Part shown: positions 26,006-34,719 of the stretch, piece by piece
Numbering within the stretch: position 1 is the stretch's first letter
Layout of the letters: every line of letters begins with the position of its first letter
Assembly: GCA_964603615.1 (NCBI GenBank)
Contig: CAZRVU010000005.1
Location: 1-64,000, forward strand
Direction of reading: 5' to 3'
Length of the DNA stretch: 64,000 nucleotides
DNA from: JAAZMI01 sp964603615
GTDB taxonomy: Bacteria > Bacillota > Dethiobacteria > DTU022 > UBA8154
The notes under the pieces: model-generated
Seen by the model: the letters and a program-made list of their open reading frames with translations, nothing else
Databases searched by the model: none
Told to the model about the DNA's origin: nothing
Program-made: the position numbers and the translations under genes

Positions 26006-27913
26006 TTATGGAAATGGTTTTATATCGACAATATGATAATCCTGGCCCTCGAGTTCCAGCAGGACAATCCGGCCCCCTCCAATTCCGGTTACACTAATTT
26101 CCTGGCCCTGGTATTTCCCTTCAAAAACCACTTTTGATCCCTCTTCATCTTCCACGTAAATTTTAATGACCCGGCCAATGGGTACACGGGGATTTACTTT
26201 TAAATGATAAGCCGGTGCCGCATCCGGCTCCCGCCCCTTGCTGACGACCAGATCGACGGCATCCCCGGCTTGCACGGGTTCACCGGCTGCCGGAAATTGG
26301 GATATAATTTCACCGGAGGCAAATTCAGACGAATGTTCTTCTTCCTGGCTGTGCAAAACGAGACCATTCTGCTCCAGCCATTCCCGGGCATCAGCAAGCT
26401 GCCGGCCCTGCAAGTTACTCATGGCAAAAGGTTTTTTACCCTTGCTGATAACAACATGTATTGTATCCCCCCTTACCACTTGAAAACCTTTGCCCGGATC
26501 CTGCCGTAGAACGTAACCCGGTGTGACCGCCTCACTGTATTCGTAACTAGGTTCCATCTCCAACCCAATATCTTTGAGCATCAGGCGGGCCTCATATTCT
26601 GCATGTTCAATTAAATGGGGAACTTCAATGTATTCCTGCCCCAGGCTTAGAATCAGCTCAATTTCCCTTTGTTTCCTCACTTTTTTCCGCGGCAGGGGTT
26701 CCTGGGAAATGATATGCGCAGGTGGTACCGCATCGCTGTACTCATTGCCCACAACCGTGTAGCGCAGCTCCAAAGGAACGAGCTCTTTCTCTGCCTCTTC
26801 CAAGCTTAAACCGGTCAGATCCGGAACGATAACCTCGGGAACAAAAAGATAACTGCGCAACATTTTAAAGCCGGCAACTAGCGCCCCCAAAAGAAATAAC
26901 ACCAAAATCCCGTAAATAAAGATTTTCTTAGGGAATCGTTGTTTTTTCCCCGGCCTGGCAGCAAGCGTCCTTTTCCCCTGTTCCGCCTGTTCTTCCTGAT
27001 ATTCTACGTTTCTGCCCCCCGGCAGGGGAGGCGGGTAAGATTTCAACTTTTGTAAAAAAGAATCGCTAAATTGCTCCACTTTCTCCTCATTTTTTAACCA
27101 GTCGCGCAGATCGTCGCGAAATTCAGCGGCACTGGAATAACGCAAATTACGTTCTTTACGCGTTGCCCTCGTTACAATCAACTCCAAGGCAGGGGACAAC
27201 CCCTGAACGAGGTTGCCGGGGGGAACAATATCCTCTTGAAGATGTTTGAGGGCAATCGAAATAGGGCTTTCCCCAAAAAAGGGAACCTCCCCTGTTAACA
27301 TTTCGTAGAGAACAATGCCCAGGGAATAAATATCCGTCTTAAGATCGGCGGAGCTACCCCGCGCTTGTTCAGGCGAAGAATAATAAACCGAACCAAAAAG
27401 AGATTTTCCATAAGTGATCGTGGCATCGGTCGCTGCCCGCGCCAGGCCAAAATCGGTAACTTTGACTCTTCCCTCTGGCGTAATAATGACGTTCTGTGGT
27501 TTGATATCGCGGTGAATAACATTTTGGCCATGGGCATGGATCAGGGCATCACAGATCTGTAAGGCAATCCGCACTGCCTCCCCGGTGTTGAGGCGTTTTT
27601 CACGCAAAATAATATCTTTTAAGGTGACCCCTTCAACAAATTCCATGATAATATAATGAAGGCCTTCTTCTTCCCCCTCGTCATAAACGTTGACGATAGC
27701 CGGATGTGTAAGTTTGGCCGCTGCTTTGGCTTCCAGTTTGAAACGGCGTAAAAAATCTTGATCGCTGGACAGGTGTTCATATAAAATTTTGACAGCCACG
27801 GGACGATTTAACCTGGTATCCATCCCCCGGTAAACCCGGGCCATGCCGCCCTCGCCCACTTTTTCTAGCACCTGGTAGCGGTTGTCCAGAATTTGGATAG
27901 GTTTCTCCCGCAC
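26006..27913 (-). CDS. pknB: Ser/Thr protein kinase with PASTA repeats (PrkC/PknB type)
   Basis: A 635-residue membrane kinase. The kinase domain (about 12-275) has GEGGMARVYRG, VAVKIL, HRDIKPQN and DFGLA. A single membrane helix (about 328-350) is followed by three extracellular PASTA repeats (about 358-565) and a short C-terminal domain. Such kinases sense cell-wall muropeptides and control growth, division and germination. GTG at 27913 follows the prpC stop directly. The phosphatase partner is upstream and a likely substrate, IreB, is in the same window. Confidence 0.95.
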   Translation of the reverse strand: MREKPIQILDNRYQVLEKVGEGGMARVYRGMDTRLNRPVAVKILYEHLSSDQDFLRRFKLEAKAAAKLTHPAIVNVYDEGEEEGLHYIIMEFVEGVTLKDIILREKRLNTGEAVRIALQICDALIHAHGQNVIHRDIKPQNVIITPEGRVKVTDFGLARAATDATITYGKSLFGSVYYSSPEQARGSSADLKTDIYSLGIVLYEMLTGEVPFFGESPISIALKHLQEDIVPPGNLVQGLSPALELIVTRATRKERNLRYSSAAEFRDDLRDWLKNEEKVEQFSDSFLQKLKSYPPPLPGGRNVEYQEEQAEQGKRTLAARPGKKQRFPKKIFIYGILVLFLLGALVAGFKMLRSYLFVPEVIVPDLTGLSLEEAEKELVPLELRYTVVGNEYSDAVPPAHIISQEPLPRKKVRKQREIELILSLGQEYIEVPHLIEHAEYEARLMLKDIGLEMEPSYEYSEAVTPGYVLRQDPGKGFQVVRGDTIHVVISKGKKPFAMSNLQGRQLADAREWLEQNGLVLHSQEEEHSSEFASGEIISQFPAAGEPVQAGDAVDLVVSKGREPDAAPAYHLKVNPRVPIGRVIKIYVEDEEGSKVVFEGKYQGQEISVTGIGGGRIVLLELEGQDYHIVDIKPFP

Positions 27914-28669
27914 CTAATTTTCACCCTTTTTATTTTGAATTAACACAAAAGTAATATTATCCCAACCACCGCGGGCGTTGGCCCTGGCTAAAAGCCGGTC
28001 TGCAGCCTCCTCGAGGGGGATGCCCTGTAAAATTATCTCCTGAATTTCATGCGGCCGCAGCATATTGGTAAGCCCGTCTGTACACAACAATATGTAATCT
28101 TTTTCTTTTACCGTCGTCAAATAAAAATCTATCTCCAGGGAGGATGAAGTTCCCAGCGCCCTTGTCAGAATATTGCGCCGGGGATGATTATAAACATCTT
28201 CCGGTGTTATCTCTTTGTTTTTAAGTAGTTCCGTGACGATAGAGTGATCTTCGGTAACCTGGGAATGGCCGGCAGCGTTAAAAAGATGTACCTGGCTATC
28301 GCCAACATGCCCGGTTAAAAATTTATTATTGTCCAGAAAAACAGACACGGTCAGAGTTGTGCCCATCCCTTTTTGTTCCGGTTTTTGTATCTGCTGCGTG
28401 AAGATCTTTGCATTGGCTTGCAGCATACTTTGTGTTAAAAAATCTTTTACTTTAACCTGGCTGTATAAGCGTAAATCTGCCTGGTGCGCGGCAATATTTT
28501 GTTGCAGGGTTTCAATGGCCAAAAAACTGGCAACCTCTCCGGCCGCGTGCCCGCCCATACCGTCGGCTACGGCAAAAAATGACCGTTCGCTGGCCAAGGA
28601 AACAAAGTAAGAATCTTCATTTTTTTCACGGATACACCCCGGATGGGACCGGACCGTGTACTCTAACAT
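27914..28669 (-). CDS. prpC: PP2C-type protein phosphatase PrpC
   Basis: A 251-residue metal-dependent phosphatase with the PP2C motifs NEDSYF, DGMGGHAAGEVAS, GDSQ, CTDGLTN and GGWDNIT. It dephosphorylates the adjacent PASTA kinase and its targets. GGGGGACG precedes the ATG. It is the first gene of prpC-pknB-rsgA-rpe, with a promoter about 100 bases upstream. Confidence 0.95.
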   Translation of the reverse strand: MLEYTVRSHPGCIREKNEDSYFVSLASERSFFAVADGMGGHAAGEVASFLAIETLQQNIAAHQADLRLYSQVKVKDFLTQSMLQANAKIFTQQIQKPEQKGMGTTLTVSVFLDNNKFLTGHVGDSQVHLFNAAGHSQVTEDHSIVTELLKNKEITPEDVYNHPRRNILTRALGTSSSLEIDFYLTTVKEKDYILLCTDGLTNMLRPHEIQEIILQGIPLEEAADRLLARANARGGWDNITFVLIQNKKGEN

Positions 28670-28970
28670 TTTTCGTCCCCCACAACTTTTAGCTGATCAG
28701 GCCGGTTATGCTATGCATACCGGTTATTATTACAGGTTCTAAACACCGTCATTTCTTGGTTTTATTATAATGTCCGCTAACTTTAAAGGCAAGCTTGAAA
28801 ATATTTGCTGCCCTTGTTTTCCCGGTATAATATCTCGCCCCAAAATGTGCCCTCAACAGGCAGCCCTTTGCACTGCCCTAAACATTGACAATTTTATTGG
28901 TTTTATTAGGGGCCGGGTTCTGCCGCGCTTGCTCATTACCAATTATTAAACCATAAAACCATAAATGGGG
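28670..28970 (-). promoter_or_regulatory. rsmB-prpC spacer with the probable prpC operon promoter
   Basis: In this 301-base spacer a perfect TATAAT (28769-28764, minus strand) lies 17 bases after TTGCCT (28792-28787), a good sigma-A promoter for prpC-pknB-rsgA-rpe. The rest, about 28800-28970, shows no reading frame and no clear terminator for rsmB. Confidence 0.6.
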
Positions 28971-30362
28971 CTACGTTTTCCTAATGCGGGCCAGGAAAAA
29001 GCCATCCAGATCGTGTTGCGCGGGCCAAAGAAAGAGCTGCCCCTTTGTTTTTTCATCGGCAGCCAGTTCCGGCGGCAAAAACGGGTAAAGCGGCACCGGT
29101 CGTGCCGGGGGACCTTCCGCCAGAAATTCATTGACAATTTCTGTGGTTTCCTCCGGTTCAGTTGTGCAAGCACTATATAAGAGTACCCCGCCAGGCCGCA
29201 GGGCCTGGAAAGCTGTGCGCAGCAGTTGTTGCTGCAATTGTGCAAGAGAGGCGATGTCTTCCGGCCGGCGCCTCCATTTTAGATCGCCTTTGCGGCGGAT
29301 GACTCCGAGCCCTGAACAGGGCACATCCAAAAGAACGCGCTGGAAAAGGCCCTGCCATTGCAACGGCAGCGAACGGGCATCAGTGTTTTCGGTTTCAACA
29401 ATTTGGATTCCCTGGCGCGCGCAGGCAGCCCGCACCAATTTAAGCCGGTGCGGGTAAAGATCGGCGGCAATGATGCGGCCCTGGTTTTTCATGAGGGCAG
29501 CCAAATGTGCGGTTTTGCCCCCCGGTGCACTGCAAAGATCCAAAACCAGCTCCCCGGGCTGCGGATTCAAAAGTGTAGCTACGAGCATCGAAGATTCGCC
29601 CTGCACCTGGAAAAGGCCTTTTTGAAAGCTTTCCAGCTCAGCCAACCTACTAGTCAGGCTGATATGGAGGCCGGCGGGGGCATAACGGCATTCCCGGGAT
29701 TTTGTTCCTTCTTCCAGCAAAACCTTTTGCAGTTCGTCCCGTGAAAGCCGCAAAGTATTCGTCCGGATGGTTAAAGGCGGACGACGATTGCCGGCAGAGC
29801 AGTGAGCCTCTGCAGCTTCCAATCCTAAATTATCTATCCAGCGCTGGACCATCCAATGGGGGTAAGCATGGTAAAGGGAAAGAAAGCGGGCGGGCTCCCC
29901 GGCGCGGGATGGCCAGGGCAACTTATCTTTTTCCTGACTAATTTTTCTTAAAACGGCATTGACCAACCCGGCTACCCCTTGATGGCCGTAGCGGTGAGCC
30001 AGCTTAACAGCTTCATCCACGGCTGCAGACTCCGGGATACGTTCAAGGTAAAGTAGCTGGTAAGCCCCCATTCTAAGGATATTGCGAATCCAAGGGGTAA
30101 ATTTCTGTAAAGAACGGGTGGCATAAAGCGAAATAACCCAGTCCAGGGTTTGCAAACGTTGAATCACGCCGGAGACCAGTTCAGTTAATAAGGATCTTTC
30201 GGGCGGGGAAAAGGATTGCCGGGCAAGAACGCGGTTTAAAACAAGATTTAAATAAGCTTCTTTCTCTTCAACCTCTTTAAGAATCAACAGGGCGGTTTCC
30301 CTGGCGTTTGTTTCGCTTCCGGGCAATGTATCTTTCGAAACTTTCCGTTGTGAAAAAGTCAA
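28971..30362 (-). CDS. rsmB: 16S rRNA (cytosine-967-C5) methyltransferase RsmB
   Basis: A 463-residue protein with an N-terminal NusB-like RNA-binding domain (about 15-155) and a SAM-dependent Rossmann methyltransferase (about 235-463). The SAM motif is VLDLCSAPGGKTAHLA and the two catalytic cysteines are in DVPCSGLG and YSACTT. TTG at 30362 is chosen because AGGAG lies eight bases upstream; TTG 30392 would add ten residues with no ribosome site. The fmt-to-rsmB order is conserved in Bacillus, here interrupted by three extra genes. Confidence 0.94.
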   Translation of the reverse strand: MTFSQRKVSKDTLPGSETNARETALLILKEVEEKEAYLNLVLNRVLARQSFSPPERSLLTELVSGVIQRLQTLDWVISLYATRSLQKFTPWIRNILRMGAYQLLYLERIPESAAVDEAVKLAHRYGHQGVAGLVNAVLRKISQEKDKLPWPSRAGEPARFLSLYHAYPHWMVQRWIDNLGLEAAEAHCSAGNRRPPLTIRTNTLRLSRDELQKVLLEEGTKSRECRYAPAGLHISLTSRLAELESFQKGLFQVQGESSMLVATLLNPQPGELVLDLCSAPGGKTAHLAALMKNQGRIIAADLYPHRLKLVRAACARQGIQIVETENTDARSLPLQWQGLFQRVLLDVPCSGLGVIRRKGDLKWRRRPEDIASLAQLQQQLLRTAFQALRPGGVLLYSACTTEPEETTEIVNEFLAEGPPARPVPLYPFLPPELAADEKTKGQLFLWPAQHDLDGFFLARIRKT

Positions 30363-30504
30363 TACTTCAGCTCCTCTAATCCGGGGTGGCAAAAGTTACA
30401 GCGTAAAGTTACAGCGTGTTTCAAGTTTTGCTTTTAAAAACTAAAAGAACCTTGAAGAATTATTTGTCCGTTTGTTCCAGGCAGGGCCAGGCAACACTGG
30501 TGAG

Positions 30505-31158
30505 TTATAAGGGTTGGTAGGGCATAAGTTGGCGCGTTCGTACAAAATAACGTTGCGCCAAAGGACCAAAGCTCCAAAAACTCCGGGGCGCACTGCTTTT
30601 TTCCACACTAACAATTTCGAACCCTGCAACCTTTGTGGAGGTCGTTAGAAATTTCTGTAAAACCCGGCCCAGGTGGGGCCCCATAAATTGTGCTCCTACC
30701 AAGGCCAGCAAAATATAAAAGAAACCGAAATGGCCCATTTTCCATAAAAGAAAAATAACCAAAACAGAGGCAACCAGGTTGGCTGCCAGCATACTTGTTC
30801 CACAACGCCGGTGGATTGCCAGGTCTTTTTCTCCTCTTTGCAAGCGAGCCAGGCCGGCCCTGGCAGCCTCCTCCACCGTATAAGGATCAACGGGGCCCTG
30901 GATGATAAAACCGTTTTCCTGCCCCAAACCGGCAATGTTTAAAGGGCCATAGTGTTCCTCAATCACATTAATTGTAGCATGTTCAAGGGCATGGTTGGCC
31001 CTAAGCCGCTGGTTAAAAGCTATTTTGAATAACTGATAAGGAATTGTAAAGATATTGAAAATAGAATAAATGGCAAATTGGAAAGGTAAAAAAAATAAAT
31101 TGACCAGTAAAAATAGTACGACCGGCCAAAAAAATATCAAAAGCAAAAGGATAAGCAT
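30505..31158 (-). CDS. DUF6391-like membrane protein
   Basis: A 217-residue protein with two or three N-terminal hydrophobic segments (1-50) and further helices at about 120-165. The centre contains RANHALEHATINVIEE, the conserved His/Glu motif I associate with DUF6391, and a Gly-rich NIAGLGQENGF. I know of no function. It starts at ATG with GGGAGAAGGA and lies 30 bases after the zinc peptidase, so the two are probably co-transcribed. The domain name is from memory and moderately certain. Confidence 0.75.
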   Translation of the reverse strand: MLILLLLIFFWPVVLFLLVNLFFLPFQFAIYSIFNIFTIPYQLFKIAFNQRLRANHALEHATINVIEEHYGPLNIAGLGQENGFIIQGPVDPYTVEEAARAGLARLQRGEKDLAIHRRCGTSMLAANLVASVLVIFLLWKMGHFGFFYILLALVGAQFMGPHLGRVLQKFLTTSTKVAGFEIVSVEKSSAPRSFWSFGPLAQRYFVRTRQLMPYQPL

Positions 31159-31188
31159 AGTCCTTCTCCCTAAATTATAATTTAATAA

Positions 31189-31878
31189 CTATTTCTTATT
31201 TCTTAACATGAGCAGGCGGAAAAGTTGGGCCAGGGAGACAGCCAAAGCCGCAACATAGGTTAAGGCGGCAGCGCTTAACACTTTTTTTGCCCCGGAAAGC
31301 TCCTTCCCTTGCAAGTAACCACCGTCTTCCAGGAGAACGAGCGCCCTTTTGCTGGCATTAAATTCTACAGGCAACGTAATCAGTTGAAAAATTACTGCCA
31401 AAAGAAAGAGTGCAATACCGATATCCATGAAAAAAGCAAGGCTCCCCTGGTTGAAAAGAAATCCGATTAAAAAAAGAGGAACTGCAGCCTGGGAACCAAA
31501 ACCGGCCAGGGGAACAAAAATATTGCGAACGTGCAAGGGAAGATAGTCGAGATCATGCTGCAAGGCATGGCCGACCTCATGGGCGGCGATACCTATAGCA
31601 GCCAGGGAACTGTCACCGTAGATCGGAGACGAGAGGCGAACAACCTTGGCGCGCGGGTCATAATGATCTGTCAGTTGGCCTTCCGTTTGCACGATTTTAA
31701 CTTTTTCCAAACCGGCATTATCCAGCAAAAGGCGTGCCACCTGGGCCCCCGTAAGTTTGGTGGCAGGGTAAAGCTTGCTATAACGCGTATAAGCATTGCC
31801 AACCCTTCTTTGTGCGTACAAGGCGAAAAGCAATGCCGGCAACATAAATAAGACCATCCCCGAATCAAAAAACCACAT
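31189..31878 (-). CDS. Neutral zinc metallopeptidase (YugP family)
   Basis: A 229-residue membrane protein. The N-terminal helix (1-22) is followed by a soluble domain with the zinc-site motif HEVGHALQHD (about residues 100-109) and several C-terminal helices. The layout and the YDPRAKVVRLS and HVRNIFVPLAGFGSQA segments match the YugP peptidase family. Substrate is unknown. GGGAGGTG precedes the ATG. It sits in a three-gene block with a DUF116 and a DUF6391 protein. Confidence 0.85.
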   Translation of the reverse strand: MWFFDSGMVLFMLPALLFALYAQRRVGNAYTRYSKLYPATKLTGAQVARLLLDNAGLEKVKIVQTEGQLTDHYDPRAKVVRLSSPIYGDSSLAAIGIAAHEVGHALQHDLDYLPLHVRNIFVPLAGFGSQAAVPLFLIGFLFNQGSLAFFMDIGIALFLLAVIFQLITLPVEFNASKRALVLLEDGGYLQGKELSGAKKVLSAAALTYVAALAVSLAQLFRLLMLRNKK

Positions 31879-31920
31879 TTTCCAGACACCTCCCTTTTAA
31901 TCCATACCAGTTATACCATC

Positions 31921-32697
31921 CTATTGAAGCAAAGAATCTATTGCTTTCTCCAGCATTTTAAAATCCACACGTGTATTAAAACAGGGCCCTTGTGGCCGTT
32001 CGTTGATCACGCCAACCACAGGCAAGGGAAAGGTATCTAACATCCCGCTGGAGAGATCCCTTTCACAGGCAACTGCAATAACCGCCCGCGGCCGGTGCTT
32101 CTGGACAGCCTGGCGGGCTGACGTACCCCCTGTCACCACTTCAACGCGCAACCCCCGCGCAGAGGAAAGGCAAAGAATTTCGGCCATCTGGCACTTCCCG
32201 CAGCGCCGGCAGTTTTCTGCCTGACGTGTAATTTTATAAGGGCACCCGTCATACTGCAGGCAGTGGGGCAACAATAGCAGAAGATCGCCCGCCTGTACTT
32301 TGAGCTTGGGAGCACCAACCATGACCATCTGGTTATTCACTTCAATGAAAGAGCGCTCAATTTTTTCCCGGGCGATATGCAAAAAACGTCCTGTTTGCAA
32401 CACAAAAGGATAAAGAAAAAGAAGCGTTTTATCGATAAGCCAGTGCAAGCCCGGGAAGGTACGTTTCTGCATAATAGTGAAAACAATCGCCAACAGGCCG
32501 CATAAAAAGAGTAAAGTGAAAAGAAAAGCAAACAGCACAAGCCCTAGCAGCAAACCCCGCGTGAAAAATATGCGGGGATCCAAAACAAAAATGAAAAGGT
32601 AAAAAGTTACACCCAGCAAAAGCAGGGAGACCGTCAAAAGCAGGCCTAAAAATATCCTTTTGGGGGTTTTGCTTTTTTCAAGGACGCTTTCAGCCAA
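31921..32697 (-). CDS. DUF116 domain protein with N-terminal membrane segments
   Basis: A 258-residue protein with two hydrophobic segments (about 15-72) then the DUF116 domain. Clustered cysteines (CPYKITRQAENCRRCGKC and more) suggest an Fe-S cluster or zinc site, followed by VVTGGTSARQ and AVACERDL. No biochemical role is established that I know of. TTG at 32697 overlaps the fmt stop by eight bases, with AAGGTAGGCG seven bases upstream, so it is coupled to fmt. Confidence 0.85.
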   Translation of the reverse strand: MAESVLEKSKTPKRIFLGLLLTVSLLLLGVTFYLFIFVLDPRIFFTRGLLLGLVLFAFLFTLLFLCGLLAIVFTIMQKRTFPGLHWLIDKTLLFLYPFVLQTGRFLHIAREKIERSFIEVNNQMVMVGAPKLKVQAGDLLLLLPHCLQYDGCPYKITRQAENCRRCGKCQMAEILCLSSARGLRVEVVTGGTSARQAVQKHRPRAVIAVACERDLSSGMLDTFPLPVVGVINERPQGPCFNTRVDFKMLEKAIDSLLQ

Positions 32698-33646
32698 GTT
32701 TTTCGCCTACCTTCAACTCATAACCTTTTAAAAAATCTGCCGTGTTCATTTTTCTTTTGCCTGCAGGCTGCAGCGATAGGATTTTCAAGGGAATATCGCC
32801 GGTAGCTACAGTAAAAAAATCTTTTTCCACCCCTAGGACAACCCCGGAGGTGCTGGCCGGGAGATTACCCGCCGAAACCGCCCCGGCCGTATCGCCTGGC
32901 AGTGAAGCCTCCCAGATTTTCAAGCGTTTTTGACGATAAAACGTATAAGCACCGGGAAGGGGAACCAAAGCACGTATTTGGTTGTAGAGCTCCCCGGCCG
33001 GTCTGGACCATTGAATTTTTTCCTCCTCTTTGGTTAAAGGAGGGGCATAGGTTGCTGCCGCTTCATCCTGAGGCGATCGGGGAGCCTTCCCCAGTGCAAC
33101 GAGTTCCAGGGCCTCCTTTAGCTTCACAGCACCCAACTGCGCGAGTCGCTCCAGGAGCGATCCGCAATTTTCTCCCGGCAAAATCCTTACTTTTTCCTGC
33201 ACGATAATTTCACCGGCATCTAAGCGGGCAGTCATATACAAAACAGTGACTCCCGTCATTTCCTCCCCGTGCATTAGGGCCCGCTGAACCGGTGCCGCCC
33301 CGCGGTAAGCCGGGAGCAGGGAAGGATGTAAATTTATACACCCGAGCGGCGGAAAGCCAAGCACCTCTTCCGGCAAAAACATGCCAAAAGCAACGTTTAC
33401 TAAAAGTTGAGGGGCAGTTTCCTCCAATACAGCGTACAGTTCCTTTTTGTTCCGCGGTTGATATATTTTTAAATTACGTTTTAAAGACTCCTCTTTTACT
33501 GGTGAAAAGGCCAGTTTTTTTCCCCGGCCGGCAGGACGATCGGGCCTGGTCACCACCGCCTGCAAAAGAAAAACATCCTGCAATATTTGCAAGGCAGGAA
33601 GAGCAAAAGAACTTGTTCCCAAAAAAAGAACCTTCAATTTAGCCAA
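32690..33646 (-). CDS. fmt: Methionyl-tRNA formyltransferase
   Basis: A 318-residue enzyme that formylates initiator Met-tRNA. The N-terminal formyltransferase fold has VLFLGTSSFALPAL and the HPSLLPAYRGAAPVQRAL catalytic loop; a C-terminal OB-like domain follows. TTG at 33646 has AGGGGGGTG seven bases upstream and gives the standard N-terminus AKLKVLFLG. An earlier start at 33676 is not supported. def follows the standard def-fmt pairing just upstream. Confidence 0.95.
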   Translation of the reverse strand: MAKLKVLFLGTSSFALPALQILQDVFLLQAVVTRPDRPAGRGKKLAFSPVKEESLKRNLKIYQPRNKKELYAVLEETAPQLLVNVAFGMFLPEEVLGFPPLGCINLHPSLLPAYRGAAPVQRALMHGEEMTGVTVLYMTARLDAGEIIVQEKVRILPGENCGSLLERLAQLGAVKLKEALELVALGKAPRSPQDEAAATYAPPLTKEEEKIQWSRPAGELYNQIRALVPLPGAYTFYRQKRLKIWEASLPGDTAGAVSAGNLPASTSGVVLGVEKDFFTVATGDIPLKILSLQPAGKRKMNTADFLKGYELKVGEKLG

Positions 33647-33704
33647 CGATCTGCACCCCCCTGCTTCCCGGACCAAATTATGCCATTCCGATTATTTTTT
33701 TCTT

Positions 33705-34190
33705 TTACTTCTTTTTACCCGTAACATTATTTACTTCCTCCGGGGAAAGCAACCTGATTGCTCTCTCCAGAAATAATATTCCCCGGAGATGATCGATCTC
33801 ATGCTGAAAAACCCTGGCCCAAAAACCGGAGGCAGCAAGTTTTATTTTTTTCCCCCACCGGTCCTGCCCGCTAACTTTGACCTCTGCAAAACGCGGCACC
33901 TCGCCGTAAATACCTGGAAGACTCAAGCAACCCTCCAGATCGGTGATCTCGCCCGAGGAAGAAATAATTTCGGGATTGATTACCTCTAGAATCTCGTCAT
34001 CTTCCCTTAAAACAATAACACTTTTGGAGATACCCACTTGCGGAGCAGCCAGACCGGCCCCGTCAGCAGCAATCATGGTCTCCTTCATATCATCCAGCAA
34101 ACGGTGCAAAGGGGAAGTAAACCTGGTTACAGCCAGGGTTTTCTTTTTTAGGACAGGATCGCCGTTCCGGCGAATATTTCGCAAAGCCAT
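33705..34190 (-). CDS. def: Peptide deformylase
   Basis: A 161-residue Fe/Zn hydrolase removing the formyl group from nascent proteins. All three motifs are present: GAGLAAPQVG, EGCLSLPG and QHEIDHLRGILF. GGAGGAAGG precedes the ATG. It functions with fmt immediately downstream. The C-terminus is slightly long and basic (NVTGKKK). Confidence 0.96.
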   Translation of the reverse strand: MALRNIRRNGDPVLKKKTLAVTRFTSPLHRLLDDMKETMIAADGAGLAAPQVGISKSVIVLREDDEILEVINPEIISSSGEITDLEGCLSLPGIYGEVPRFAEVKVSGQDRWGKKIKLAASGFWARVFQHEIDHLRGILFLERAIRLLSPEEVNNVTGKKK

Positions 34191-34252
34191 TAACCTTCCT
34201 CCTCAGTTACCGCATCTTCACTATCCTATTTGGTAGATTTCCCTAAGGTATT

Positions 34253-34510
34253 GTTTCATCTAGCCTTACTTTTTGCCTGCCCGGCTAGGAGCCTTAATAA
34301 GGAATTAGCTTGCAAAAGTCCGAAGATTTCTTGGATTTTTGTGCAACTTGAACTTGCAATCCCTCGTTTCATCTAGCCTTACTTTTTGCCTGTCAGGCTA
34401 GGAGCCTTAATAAGGAATTAGCTTGCAAAAGTCCGAAGATTTCTTGGATTTTTGTGCAACTTGAACTTGCAATCCCTCGTTTCATCTAGCCTTACTTTTT
34501 GCCTGCCAGG
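34253..34510. repeat. 113-bp tandem repeat (two full copies plus a 32-base partial)
   Basis: Units begin with GTTTCATCTAGCC at 34253, 34366 and 34479, an exact 113-base period, nearly identical throughout. The third copy stops after 32 bases, where the fold-back element begins. Each unit contains AGGCTCCTAGCC-like dyads and no conserved reading frame. With the element beyond, it fills the 529-base spacer between def and priA. Confidence 0.9.
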
Positions 34511-34718
34511 GGGCGAAAAATTGTGGTGCAGCGACTTGAGCAGCGAAGCAAAGAGTTCACGGCGAAGAGTAGGCCATAAGGCGGCCCTGCCGGCAGGACG
34601 CCGGCAGCCGGCCGTGCGGCCAAGGATGGCCGCTTGGCCGGGCAGGTCACCTGTGGCCGGAACAAAGCCGTAGAACTCTCTGAGCTGAACTTGGAGCTCA
34701 CCACAACCTTTCGCCCCC
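34509..34718 (-). repeat. 210-bp fold-back element, left copy (downstream of priA)
   Basis: The element is bounded by imperfect 18-base terminal inverted repeats, GGGGGCGAAAAATTGTGG at 34509 and CCACAACCTTTCGCCCCC ending at 34718. It contains internal stems, including CTGCCGGC/GCCGGCAG and GGCCAAG/CTTGGCC. It is an inverted copy of 37103-37312, roughly 85-90% identical by eye. It starts two bases after the priA stop codon, and TTATAAT lies just outside its end. Open frames across it are present in both copies, but I regard them as by-products of the repeat. Confidence 0.88.
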
Positions 34719-34719
34719 A

